This document shows, piece by piece, positions 8,708-17,252 of a stretch of DNA of 64,000 nucleotides. The translations under genes were made by a program, and so were the position numbers. The first letter of the stretch is position 1, and each line of letters opens with the position of its first letter. The notes beneath the pieces were generated by a model. It was not told the DNA's origin and did not search any database. It saw only the letters and a program-made list of their open reading frames with translations. The stretch is from Burkholderia sp. BCC1644 (GTDB lineage Bacteria > Pseudomonadota > Gammaproteobacteria > Burkholderiales > Burkholderiaceae): NCBI RefSeq assembly GCF_902833225.1, contig NZ_CADFEI010000013.1, positions 162,877-226,876 on the forward strand, read 5' to 3'.

Positions 8708-8920
8708 TTAAAAACTGTCAGAATTTTGACCCTCGCGCTTTCCAACGGAACATGAGCTTGGGCGGGGGTCTGCGGCGGTTCTAATTGCACTCAGCCAATC
8801 CAGTGAACGGGCAAGATCCACAGCCATGACTTTATCGGCATCGAGATCGGGGGCGATCAACTCCGGCAGACGGACCGCCGCAAGAAGACTTGCGCCATGG
8901 CGGCTGCCGTAGCGAGCCAC
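8708..8920 (-). pseudogene. possible C-terminal remnant of a GT41 (SPINDLY/O-GlcNAc-transferase-like) enzyme
   Basis: A 70-codon minus-strand stretch contains RHGASLLAAVRLPELIAPD followed by DKVMAVDLARSLDWLSAIR. It resembles the end of bacterial GT41-like TPR glycosyltransferases (pattern GASLLxAxGLPELVxxxL...A..LA...L..LR). Nothing of the TPR or catalytic part remains. It is the third glycosyltransferase trace in this island. The rest of 8644-9423 is AT-rich and holds no other gene I can support. The family call is by pattern memory only. Confidence 0.4.
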
Positions 8921-9423
8921 CGAGCGAGTCGGGACGAGCCGACAGCGGATTCCAGATTTCTCAACACTGCCATCGTCGATCAGACGTTCACTACCGATTC
9001 AATACATCGCCAACAAGAATATAAAATATCGAAAGCATTATTAATTCATACGAAAAAATGCCAACCAGAAATAATCAAGATAAATATTTAACAAAATAAG
9101 TTCCGACTCTCGTTTCATCTCCGCTTCACCTCGCCCATCCCGCTCGCCCCCACCGTTTCCCGCGTACCACAAAGCGCTCCCCCCTTCCCATCGACGCGAC
9201 GCTATCGACGCCCCCCCAACGCACCCGACGAGATCATTTCAAATTTCTCACCAAACCCCGACTTGATTAACGAAGCCGACATGAAAAATTAATCAAACTG
9301 GAAATATCTTGTAATTATAAAAACGACCCTCTAGCATGCCTCTGCTGTTCGCGACATGTCTTATATCGAAGTCTTCACTTGATTCATTCCTCGAACAAAC
9401 CCATTCATAATCTGGGGAATTAC

Positions 9424-11121
9424 ATGAAGAAACTGTCTCGACTGCTGCCCATCACCGCGATTACCGTCGCGAGTCTCAGCGCTTTTGCCCAGGCCGGCGA
9501 CCAGTCGGCTGCGGTCGACAAAGCGCTGCAACTGATCCAGCAGAACCCTTCCGCCTTCAGCCTGGCTAGCGGCGGCACAGCACGGACGTTGAAGTTCGCG
9601 GGGCCGCAAGCGAACGCGCCGACGGACGGCGACCAGTTCCAGGTACGCGACGTGATCGTCGATCCCGACGGCACCGAGCACGTGCGCTTCGATCGCTTCT
9701 ACGCGGGCCTGCCCGTGATCGGTGGCGACGTTGTCGTCCACTCGAGCAAGGGGCAGTTGAAGCAAGCGAGCCTGACCCAGCTCGCGCCGATCAATCTCGC
9801 CGCCACGATCGGCAAGGTCGGAAACCGCCCGGTGGTACGCAACGCACCCGACGTCGGCGCGACCAGGGCCAGGCACATCGCGGCCGCGCGTTTCAACTCG
9901 GACGTACGCCGCGTCGATGACGCGGAACTCGTCGTGTTCGCACGCGACGCCGCGCCGGCACTGGCCTACGCGGTGCGCGTATACGGCAAGGCGACCGATG
10001 TGCACGGCGATGCGGTGCTGTACTACGTCGACGCGCGTACCGGCGCCGTGCTCGACGCGCAAGACCTGATCAAGACCGCCGCCGCAACCGGTACCGGCCG
10101 CTCGCTGTACTACGGCAACCTGACGCTCACGACGGACCAGACCGGCACGAACGCATACCGGCTGCTCGATCCGAGTCGCGGCAGCGGCTCGGTCTACGAC
10201 GGTCGCGGCCTGAGCTCGGACGATGTCGAGCAGGCAACCGACCTGCCGATCTTCACGAGCAGCACGAACGTGTGGGGCAACAACACGACGACCGACCGAC
10301 AGACTGTCGCCGCGGACATCGACTACGGTCTTGCATTGACTTGGGACTACTACAAGACCACGCACAACCGCAACGGCATCTTCAACGACGGCCGCGGCGT
10401 GAAGAGCTACGCACACGTGGTATTCAACACCGGCAGCGGCACGACCGGCGCGAACGCGGCATGGCTGTCGTCGCACGTGATGGTATATGGCGACGGTGAA
10501 CCGGGCACCCGGCTGCCGAAACCGGTCGTTTCGGTCGATGTGGCCGGGCACGAGATGAGTCACGGCGTGACCGAGGCCACCGCCAACCTGAACTATTCGG
10601 GTGACGCGGGCGGTCTGAACGAATCGACGTCCGACATTTTCGGCACGCTCGTGAAGTACTACGCGAACAACCCGAACGATCCCGGCAACTACGTGATCGG
10701 GGCGCGCGTGGTGAGCGGCGGCCTGCGCAAGATGTACAAGCAGGATCTCGACGGCCGCTCGTTCAGCTGCTACCCGTCCGGCGGTTTCTCGTGGTCGAAT
10801 CCGCGCCACGATCCGCACTTTACGTCGGGCGTCGGCAACCGCTTCTTCTACCTGCTGTCGGAAGGCCCGGTGGTGCCGTCGACCGACACCGGCCTGTCGA
10901 GGACGCAACTGGTCTGCAACGGCGACACGACCTTCAGCGGCCTCGGTCGCGAGAAGGCCGGCAAGATCTGGTACCGCACGCTGACCGTTTACCTGAACGC
11001 CAACTCGAGCTACCCGAACGCGCGACGTGCGTCGATCCAGGCAGCGAACGACCTGTATGGCGCGAACTCGGCCGAAAGCGCAACGGTCGCACGCGCCTGG
11101 AGTGCGGTCGGGGTGAATTGA
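9424..11121 (+). CDS. zmpA: ZmpA-type M4 (thermolysin family) zinc metalloprotease precursor
   Basis: Secreted zinc protease made as a 565-residue preproenzyme. It has a signal peptide (KKLSRLLPITAITVASLSAFAQA), an FTP/PepSY-type propeptide to about residue 200, and an M4 catalytic domain. Zinc and catalytic residues are visible: HEMSH at 376-380 and the glutamate of GGLNESTSD at 400. Length and domain order fit Burkholderia ZmpA, a virulence protease that degrades host proteins and is matured by autocleavage. GGGGA precedes the ATG at 9424; an in-frame start at 9379 would add residues before a clear signal peptide. In B. cenocepacia zmpA is under quorum-sensing (CepIR) control; I could not identify a convincing cep box here. 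Confidence 0.93.
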   Translation: MKKLSRLLPITAITVASLSAFAQAGDQSAAVDKALQLIQQNPSAFSLASGGTARTLKFAGPQANAPTDGDQFQVRDVIVDPDGTEHVRFDRFYAGLPVIGGDVVVHSSKGQLKQASLTQLAPINLAATIGKVGNRPVVRNAPDVGATRARHIAAARFNSDVRRVDDAELVVFARDAAPALAYAVRVYGKATDVHGDAVLYYVDARTGAVLDAQDLIKTAAATGTGRSLYYGNLTLTTDQTGTNAYRLLDPSRGSGSVYDGRGLSSDDVEQATDLPIFTSSTNVWGNNTTTDRQTVAADIDYGLALTWDYYKTTHNRNGIFNDGRGVKSYAHVVFNTGSGTTGANAAWLSSHVMVYGDGEPGTRLPKPVVSVDVAGHEMSHGVTEATANLNYSGDAGGLNESTSDIFGTLVKYYANNPNDPGNYVIGARVVSGGLRKMYKQDLDGRSFSCYPSGGFSWSNPRHDPHFTSGVGNRFFYLLSEGPVVPSTDTGLSRTQLVCNGDTTFSGLGREKAGKIWYRTLTVYLNANSSYPNARRASIQAANDLYGANSAESATVARAWSAVGVN

Positions 11122-11246
11122 CGGCGCGTACGTGAGCCCGTCGAATGCCCGGAGATCGCGTAGCAGCGCTTCGGTACTTCGCTTCGAAGGAAAGCGAGCC
11201 GGACCGAACGAGGTCACGCGACGCTCAGGCGAATGACGCGCCGGGA

Positions 11247-11282
11247 TCGATCAACCGTCTGCGATTGCAGGCGGTTGATCGA
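11247..11282. terminator. 15-bp stem-loop between zmpA and the convergent PfpI gene
   Basis: TCGATCAACCGTCTG pairs with CAGGCGGTTGATCGA around the 6-base loop CGATTG, with one G-T wobble. Lying between the two convergent stops, it may end transcription from both sides. No T-run follows on either strand, so a classic intrinsic terminator is not certain. Confidence 0.5.
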
Positions 11283-11354
11283 CGGACAATGTCTTCTGGC
11301 TACCCGACTTCGGACTCGCGAAAGCGACACCGACTGGCAGGCAGTCGCCTCCGA

Positions 11355-12044
11355 TCATCCAAGCGCCCTCGCCGCCTGCGCCACCGCATCGTAGCGGTCC
11401 ATCCTCATGCGCCCCAGTTGCGCGGTCACGGCGTCCAGAATATCGCGTGCGGCGCGCTCCGGCCGGCCGCTGTCGAACGGCGGCGCCGGCGCGTACTCGA
11501 TGCACAGCTGCACCGACTGCGCATGCACGGCCCCCGCAATTTCCGCCATCACCGTCAGCGCCATGTCGATGCCCGCCGTCACGCCGCCGCCGGTGATCAG
11601 ATTCCCGTCGCGCACCACGCGTGCCTCGTCGACGGTCGCGCCGAACGCCGGCACCAGATCGCGCCATGACCAATGACAAGCGGCCCGCTTGCCGCGCAGC
11701 AACCCTGCCGCGCCCAACAACAGCGAGCCGGTGCACACCGACGTGACATAGCGCGCGCCTTCTGCCAGCCGGCGCAGCTCGCGCACGTATTCCGCATCGC
11801 CCATCGCCTCGATCACGCCGAGGCCGCCCGGCACGCACACCAGGTCCGCGTGCGGGATGTTGGCCAGGCGCCGGACATTCGCGATCGTGAGGCCGCCGTC
11901 GGCCTCGATCGTCCCGCCCGTCGACGACGCCATCACGCATTGCGCACCGGGCAGGCGCAGGAAAACCTCGTAGGGGCCGGCGAAATCCAGTTGCGTGACG
12001 TTCTTGAACAGCGCGAAGACAACCACGTACGGTGCAGCAGTCAT
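11355..12044 (-). CDS. DJ-1/PfpI family protein, isonitrile hydratase-like
   Basis: A 229-residue protein of the DJ-1 superfamily. The nucleophile elbow SVCTGS places C104, and D20 in TQLDFAGPYEVF is the acidic partner, the arrangement of Pseudomonas isonitrile hydratase InhA, which is about the same length and hydrates isonitriles to N-substituted formamides. The start at 12044 is taken because GGAG lies 9 bases upstream; an in-frame ATG at 12074 has none. It is divergent from a GlxA-type regulator that shares the same fold, which suggests that regulator controls it. Substrate is inferred from family only. Confidence 0.83.
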   Translation of the reverse strand: MTAAPYVVVFALFKNVTQLDFAGPYEVFLRLPGAQCVMASSTGGTIEADGGLTIANVRRLANIPHADLVCVPGGLGVIEAMGDAEYVRELRRLAEGARYVTSVCTGSLLLGAAGLLRGKRAACHWSWRDLVPAFGATVDEARVVRDGNLITGGGVTAGIDMALTVMAEIAGAVHAQSVQLCIEYAPAPPFDSGRPERAARDILDAVTAQLGRMRMDRYDAVAQAARALG

Positions 12045-12132
12045 TGCAAGAATCTCCTGGTGGTGGATTGACACCCACAGGGTCGCGCTCTATCGTGCTG
12101 GCTGCAATGTCGCCCTTCCCCCTTTTCCTGCC

Positions 12133-13068
12133 ATGCCTCACCGCGTCGCCGTACTCGTCTACCCCGACTTCCAGTTGCTCGACGCGGCCGGCCCCATTGC
12201 CGCGTTCGAAATCGCCGGCCGCTATCGCCAAGGCCACTACACGCTGCGCACCATCGCCGCGCAGGCCGGCCTCGTGCGCAGCTCGTCCGGTGTCAGCTGG
12301 GCCGCCGAGGCACTGCCTCCGGCCAGCACGATCGACACGCTGCTCGTCGCCGGCGGCGACAACATGGACGACCGCATGTCCGATCCGCGCCTGCTGCGCT
12401 TCGTGCAGCGCTGCGCGCGGCGCGGCACGCGCGTGACGAGCGTGTGCTCGGGCAGCCTGCTGCTGGCCGCGGCGGGCGTGCTCGACAATCGGCGCGCAAC
12501 CACGCACTGGTCCTGCAGCGAACAATTTGCATGCCGCTTTCCCCAGGTGCACCTGGAGCCCGATCGCATCTTCGTGGAGGATGGTCCGTTCTGGACCAGT
12601 GCCGGCATCAGCGCCGGCATCGATCTCGCGCTCGCGCTGGTCGGCAACGACCTCGGCGAGCAGGTCGCGCGCCTCGTGGCGCGCCAGCTGGTGGTCTACT
12701 ACCGGCGTCCCGGCGGACAATCGCAGTTTTCCGCGCTGATGGAGATGAACTGCGCGAGCGGCCGCTTCAAGCCACTGCTCGATCACGTCCGCCGCAACCT
12801 CGCGGCGCGTCACCGCGTCGGCGATCTGGCCGAACGCGCATGCATGAGCCCGCGCCACTTCGCCCGTGCGTTTCAGGCCGAAACAGGTCTCACGCCTGCA
12901 AAGGCCGTAGAAAAACTGCGCGTGGAAGCCGCGCGTGCTGCGCTCGAAAGCGGCGCGGTGTCGCTCCAGCGCGTGGCGCTCGAATGCGGCTTCGGCGACA
13001 CCGAGAACCTGCGCCGCAGCTTCCAGCGCCTGCTGGGTGTCCCGCCATCGGCGCTGCGGGCGCGCTGA
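12133..13068 (+). CDS. GlxA-type AraC family transcriptional regulator
   Basis: A 311-residue regulator. Residues 1-170 form a DJ-1/PfpI-like sensor domain (VLVYPDFQLLDAAGP, SVCSGSLLLAAAG), and from about 215 an AraC double helix-turn-helix follows (LAERACMSPRHFARAFQAE, then VALECGFGDTENLRRSFQR). These proteins bind DNA upstream of nearby operons in response to a small amine or amide. It is divergent from the PfpI gene 88 bases away, the likely target, and convergent with the FAD oxidoreductase 13 bases downstream. Confidence 0.88.
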   Translation: MPHRVAVLVYPDFQLLDAAGPIAAFEIAGRYRQGHYTLRTIAAQAGLVRSSSGVSWAAEALPPASTIDTLLVAGGDNMDDRMSDPRLLRFVQRCARRGTRVTSVCSGSLLLAAAGVLDNRRATTHWSCSEQFACRFPQVHLEPDRIFVEDGPFWTSAGISAGIDLALALVGNDLGEQVARLVARQLVVYYRRPGGQSQFSALMEMNCASGRFKPLLDHVRRNLAARHRVGDLAERACMSPRHFARAFQAETGLTPAKAVEKLRVEAARAALESGAVSLQRVALECGFGDTENLRRSFQRLLGVPPSALRAR

Positions 13069-13081
13069 CGCGCGATTCGCT

Positions 13082-14443
13082 TCACTTTTTCAGCGCCTTC
13101 TCCTCCCACCAATCCCAGGATTTCAACGCCTGGCGCGCGACCCTGCCGCCGAGATACGAGAGCGAGTCGCTCGTCATCGACAGCGACTTCCGGTTCACGA
13201 TCCAGAAGTCCGTCAGCTCGGATTGCTTCCCGCCAAGCAGATCGGCGATGGTCCGGCCATTCAGATGCGTCAACGCGACACCATGACCGAAGCATCCGCC
13301 CGAATAGATGATGCGTTCGTCGTCGATGAAGCTGATTTCGGGCGCCATGTCCAACGTGACCGAGACCGGACCGCCCCATCGATAATCGATGCGTGTGTGC
13401 TTCAGTTGCGGGTAGATCCATTTCAGATGAGCTTCGCAATGCTGCCAGGCCAGCGGCGCGGAAACCTCTTCCGAAGCGGCTGTCCGGTACACGATCACGT
13501 CGCCGCCGCCCATGATGATCCGGCCGTCTGCGGTCGGCCTGAAGTAGTGCAGCATCTGCCGGTTGTCGCCGAATGATTGCCGGTCGCTCCAGCCGATGCT
13601 GTCCCATTGCGCAGCGCTCAACGGTTCGGTGACGACCTGATAGGTCCAGAGGGGATACTGGCGCGCGCGCAGCCGTTCCGGGCCGGGAACCTCGCGCGAG
13701 TATGCGTTGGTCGCGAGGACCAGCTTGTCCGCCTTGATCTTTCCGTGCGGGGTCGTGACCACGATCGCGGAAGATGTCCTTTCCATGTTCGTGACCTGGG
13801 TCGTCTCGTACACGGCAACACCGGCGGATTCCGCCAGGGACTTGAGCGCCCGCACCTGCTTGCAGGGATTGAGGTATCCCGTCCCGGACTCGTAGATGCC
13901 ACCCGCAAAGCGTTCCGAATGGAAGTCCTGCTGAAACTGCTCCGCGCTGCGCCACACCATGTCCTCGTCGATGCCCAGCTTCTGAAACAACGCGTAGGTC
14001 TTCTGCAATCGGCCCAGTTGCTGCTTCGTATAAGTGGCGCGCACCAGCCCACTGTGGCGGTACTCCGACTGAATGTCGTTTTCCTCGATCAGTTGCCTGG
14101 TATGGGCTACCGCGAGCTGCAGATAGCGATGGGCATCGATCGTTTTCTGCTTGCCCCAGCGCAGCACGACCATCTCGGGTTCGAGACCGAACATCTTCGT
14201 GCTGAACCCTGCGTTGCGGCCGCTGGCGCCAAAGCCGACGATGGCGGCCTCAAGCACGACCACGCGTGCATTGGGGTGGTCTTTTTTGAACTGCCATGCG
14301 GTGTTCAGCCCCGTGAAGCCGCCGCCGACGATCGCGACGTCAACCTTGAGATCTTCCGTCAACGGCGGATTCGGTGCGTACTCGCCATACGCGTGCTGCC
14401 AGAACGATCTGCTTTGAAGCAGCGATGCTTGATCAAATGACAT
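13082..14443 (-). CDS. FAD-dependent amine oxidoreductase, PuuB/DadA family
   Basis: A 453-residue DAO-superfamily flavoenzyme. The Rossmann FAD site is VDVAIVGGGFTGLNTAWQF with the ribose-binding glutamate in VVVLEA; GASGRNAGF and a C-terminal YSGGCFGHGVALT close the FAD pocket, as in gamma-glutamylputrescine oxidase PuuB. It would oxidise a primary amine or amino acid to an aldehyde or imine. It is last in a minus-strand set with an aldehyde dehydrogenase and an unknown protein, which supports amine-to-acid catabolism. The exact substrate is not evident. Confidence 0.83.
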   Translation of the reverse strand: MSFDQASLLQSRSFWQHAYGEYAPNPPLTEDLKVDVAIVGGGFTGLNTAWQFKKDHPNARVVVLEAAIVGFGASGRNAGFSTKMFGLEPEMVVLRWGKQKTIDAHRYLQLAVAHTRQLIEENDIQSEYRHSGLVRATYTKQQLGRLQKTYALFQKLGIDEDMVWRSAEQFQQDFHSERFAGGIYESGTGYLNPCKQVRALKSLAESAGVAVYETTQVTNMERTSSAIVVTTPHGKIKADKLVLATNAYSREVPGPERLRARQYPLWTYQVVTEPLSAAQWDSIGWSDRQSFGDNRQMLHYFRPTADGRIIMGGGDVIVYRTAASEEVSAPLAWQHCEAHLKWIYPQLKHTRIDYRWGGPVSVTLDMAPEISFIDDERIIYSGGCFGHGVALTHLNGRTIADLLGGKQSELTDFWIVNRKSLSMTSDSLSYLGGRVARQALKSWDWWEEKALKK

Positions 14444-14509
14444 GGTGGTGTGTTCGCTTGACGGGATCAGACTCCGGAACAGCCCGGGCCGCTTTCATTG
14501 TTCCTGCTT

Positions 14510-15007
14510 TCATCCATGCTTTTCGAGCATGAATTTTCCATCGTACTTTTTGACGAAAGAATCAACCTTTCGAGCCAGAACGGCATCCTGCCCCTCAAGC
14601 GACAGACGCATCATCTCGATCTGCAGATCCTCCTGATCGACCATGTAATCCAGAAAATCCCTGCCATCCGATGGGCCGATATTTCTGAGTCGGCGCAATT
14701 CCTCGCAATAGACGACCGTTTTCGAGTACACGAGCTTCAGGAACGGCCCAAGAAGAAATTTCGGAACCGAGCCAAGCGCCCACGCTTTCAGCAGCGTGCC
14801 GGTGTCGGGTGCCACGTCGAACCCCCATCGAGCTGCTGCTTGACGATAAATGGGGGCATTGAATTCTTCCAGCCTCAGATAAGCCGCCCAAAGCGATTGA
14901 CGCGGATCACCATCGAGACGATTGGCAAGGCGCGCAATGGCACGAATTGCAAATGCCCGATTCTGGATTTCGCCTTTGAATCCCTTGGAAAATTGACTGG
15001 CAATCAT
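14510..15007 (-). CDS. uncharacterised helical protein in the amine-oxidation operon
   Basis: A 165-residue protein I cannot assign. It is predicted almost wholly helical, with no signal peptide. A cluster of acidic residues and glutamines in two helices (AAYLRLEEFN near residue 46 and FLDYMVDQEDLQIEMM near 128) loosely recalls ferritin-like metal-binding bundles, but the ligand spacing is not convincing. It lies between the aldehyde dehydrogenase (110 bases upstream) and the FAD oxidoreductase (66 bases downstream) on the same strand, so it is probably cotranscribed and acts in the same pathway. Confidence 0.7.
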   Translation of the reverse strand: MIASQFSKGFKGEIQNRAFAIRAIARLANRLDGDPRQSLWAAYLRLEEFNAPIYRQAAARWGFDVAPDTGTLLKAWALGSVPKFLLGPFLKLVYSKTVVYCEELRRLRNIGPSDGRDFLDYMVDQEDLQIEMMRLSLEGQDAVLARKVDSFVKKYDGKFMLEKHG

Positions 15008-15117
15008 GAAAATAGTTACCTCACACGACGCTTGCCTTGCTCGAATCCATTTCTCCAGGCAGCGTTTTTAAGTTTTCCAATTGAAAATCTGCAACGTGAC
15101 ATCACGGCAGTGACGAC

Positions 15118-16566
15118 TTATTTCGCCTCGGGCAGTCGCTCTTCGAATGCCTTGATCGCAGCGGCAATGGAACCGTCGAGATAACCCCGCGTCTGCTCCG
15201 ACACCAGCGCGTCACCCACCAACGGATTCGCGACGCCGTCAGGGCGCGTGATCGTCGCCACCGAACGGCGATGCGTGAACGTATCGAATCCTGTCTTGCC
15301 GTGATAAGCGCCCGAGCCGGAGTTTCCGATTCCACCGAACGGCGCGCCAGGAAGCAGTGCATGCAACAGCCCGTCGTTGCGCGTGACCCCGCCACTCGTC
15401 GTGCGATCCAGGAAGCGCCGGAATTCCGCACCGTCGTCGCCGTACCAGTAGGCGGCAAGCGGCGCGGGGCGAGCCGTGATGTAATCGATCGCCTCCTGCA
15501 GATCGTCGTATCCATACACGACGAGCACCGGGCCGAATACTTCTTCGTCGGTTATCTCGGCCGACGCGGGGACATCAACCAGGATAGTCGGCGGAATCTT
15601 GCGCGACGCCCGATCGGGCAGCCGCCCAGCCTCGCCTTCCGGCGCTGCCACGTATTTTTTCGCGCCCTTCGCCGTCGCGTCAGTCACGAGGCCGACGATT
15701 CGGTCGAAATTTCGCTCGTTCACGATGGAAACGACTGCAGGATTCTCCAGACAGGAGGGAAATATACAGTTGTACTGAGTAATAAGCTTATCAACAAACT
15801 CGGTCACGATGCCTCTGGGTACCCAGACATAGTCCGGGCACAGGCAAACCTGCCCGCCGTTCACGACGCGCGTGGCCGCAATCCTGCTGGCCGCCAGATC
15901 CAGATCGGCATCGGGCGCGACGACGACCGGATTCTTGCCGCCAAGCTCGGTCGTCACGGGAACGAGATTCCTGGCTGCCACCTGCGCGACGATCGAACCA
16001 ATCTTGGGCGAGCCGGTGAAGAAGAGATGGTCGAACCGCAACGCGGAGAAGGACTGCGACGTCGACAGGTCGCCGTGGATGAAGGCCACCTCCGCCTCGT
16101 CAAACGTGTCCGATACGATCTTCGCCAGCAAGCGCCCGGTTCTGACCTGATATTCCGGGAAATTCATCATGACGCGGTTCCCGGCCGCGAGCGCGCTCAG
16201 GGCCGGCTCGAACGTGAGCGTGACCGGAAAATTCCACGCGCCCATTACACCGACCACCCCCTTGGGTTTTTGCTGAATGAAGCCCCCGGGAATTGCTTCA
16301 GGCTCCATCCACTTCTCGATGTTGTCGAGCGTGTAGAGAATGTCTTCGGACCACGGCAACGCTTCGAGCGCCTTGGTCAGTTCGGGCGGACGGTTGCCGT
16401 AGTCGGCGCTGAGCGCTTCCGCAATCGCATCGAAGTTGGAAAGAACGGCAATCGCGAGCCGCCCCACCCGCGACTTTCGCACCTCGGCTGACGCCCCGCC
16501 CTCGGCAAGGAATGCCGCGCGCTGAACGTCGAGAATGCGTTCCAGTTCTGCCTTTTCATCCGTCAT
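15118..16566 (-). CDS. NAD(P)-dependent aldehyde dehydrogenase, coniferyl-aldehyde-dehydrogenase type
   Basis: A 482-residue ALDH. The general base E207 is in TTELGGKNP and the catalytic C241 in NGGQVCLCPDYV; the cofactor loop GAWNFPVTLT and FFTGSPKIG are also present. The GQVCLxPDYV form and lack of a C-terminal extension place it with the CalB-like coniferyl or fatty aldehyde dehydrogenases. Here it most likely oxidises the aldehyde released by the neighbouring amine oxidases to the acid. It is first gene of a three-gene minus-strand set. The upstream gap is shared with the divergent amine oxidase. Confidence 0.9.
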   Translation of the reverse strand: MTDEKAELERILDVQRAAFLAEGGASAEVRKSRVGRLAIAVLSNFDAIAEALSADYGNRPPELTKALEALPWSEDILYTLDNIEKWMEPEAIPGGFIQQKPKGVVGVMGAWNFPVTLTFEPALSALAAGNRVMMNFPEYQVRTGRLLAKIVSDTFDEAEVAFIHGDLSTSQSFSALRFDHLFFTGSPKIGSIVAQVAARNLVPVTTELGGKNPVVVAPDADLDLAASRIAATRVVNGGQVCLCPDYVWVPRGIVTEFVDKLITQYNCIFPSCLENPAVVSIVNERNFDRIVGLVTDATAKGAKKYVAAPEGEAGRLPDRASRKIPPTILVDVPASAEITDEEVFGPVLVVYGYDDLQEAIDYITARPAPLAAYWYGDDGAEFRRFLDRTTSGGVTRNDGLLHALLPGAPFGGIGNSGSGAYHGKTGFDTFTHRRSVATITRPDGVANPLVGDALVSEQTRGYLDGSIAAAIKAFEERLPEAK

Positions 16567-16833
16567 GGTCGTTCCCTTTCAAAATGAGGTGCCGGATGCA
16601 CGCTTCATGGTCACCCGCTGCCCGATCGCGTTCCGGAGCCATCCGCCAACCCTGTGGAGCGCTCGTCCCGCCTTCTGTCGAATCGGAGCGCCATTTCGGC
16701 TGGCTGACGACAATTATGTCATATGACCTAGTTGGCGTTATACAACACAATCCCGGGTGGCGCAACACCGATCGCTGTTGCACTGCGAGAAACTCCACGG
16801 AGGCCGAGGGCCAAGATAGTCGACGGCCAAATG

Positions 16834-16848
16834 TTGTGACATGCACAA
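16834..16848. promoter_or_regulatory. TTGTG-N5-CACAA inverted repeat in the ALDH/amine-oxidase divergent region
   Basis: A 15-base inverted repeat in the 686-base divergent gap, with a GTCATATGAC palindrome nearby around 16717-16726. Both are possible operators for the aldehyde dehydrogenase side. The bound regulator is unknown and no regulator gene adjoins. Confidence 0.3.
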
Positions 16849-17010
16849 ATATTGCGAAAATTGCCGGGTAAACCATCAAATATCGAAGCACAAAGACGAT
16901 ATCCATCGTCAGATGCAATGAGTCCGCGCACCAGGCGAGGCAACCGCAGGGGAAGCCGGTGACGAGCACTTCTTGCCCGCCGCACACCTGGTGCCGATCC
17001 ATCCAATATC

Positions 17011-17039
17011 TTGCATAATTTGGTCGATCGACCTATAAA
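17011..17039 (+). promoter_or_regulatory. sigma-70 promoter with a 12-bp palindrome in the spacer
   Basis: TTGCAT at 17011-17016 and TATAAA at 17034-17039 are separated by exactly 17 bases, a near-consensus promoter for the amine oxidase gene. The spacer carries the perfect palindrome GGTCGATCGACC (17022-17033), directly abutting the -10 element, where a bound protein would block polymerase. Transcription would start near 17046, leaving an unusually long leader of about 205 bases before the start codon at 17253. Confidence 0.65.
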
Positions 17040-17252
17040 TATGAATTCGCGCATCTCGAGTCGTCGCCCGACGCATCGCGCCACCTGGCAACTTCATCCG
17101 CCGGCGCGGGGCAACGGAACGCCACGAACACCATCGGCGTCAGCGTCGCATCGACAGGGGGATGGCGGGTTTATCGAAGTGAAGTCGGCTACGCCGGACG
17201 ACGAGCGCGTCGTGTCCGAGCGCGGCAGACGCGTGACAAGGAGAGGGAAACC

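Noticed and set aside
9240..9423. Possible CepR (quorum-sensing) box before zmpA
   Set aside because: No palindrome close enough to the cep box could be found by eye, so none is claimed.
9361..11217. Long minus-strand open frame across zmpA
   Set aside because: Antisense to zmpA; Arg/Val-rich translation with no recognisable motif.
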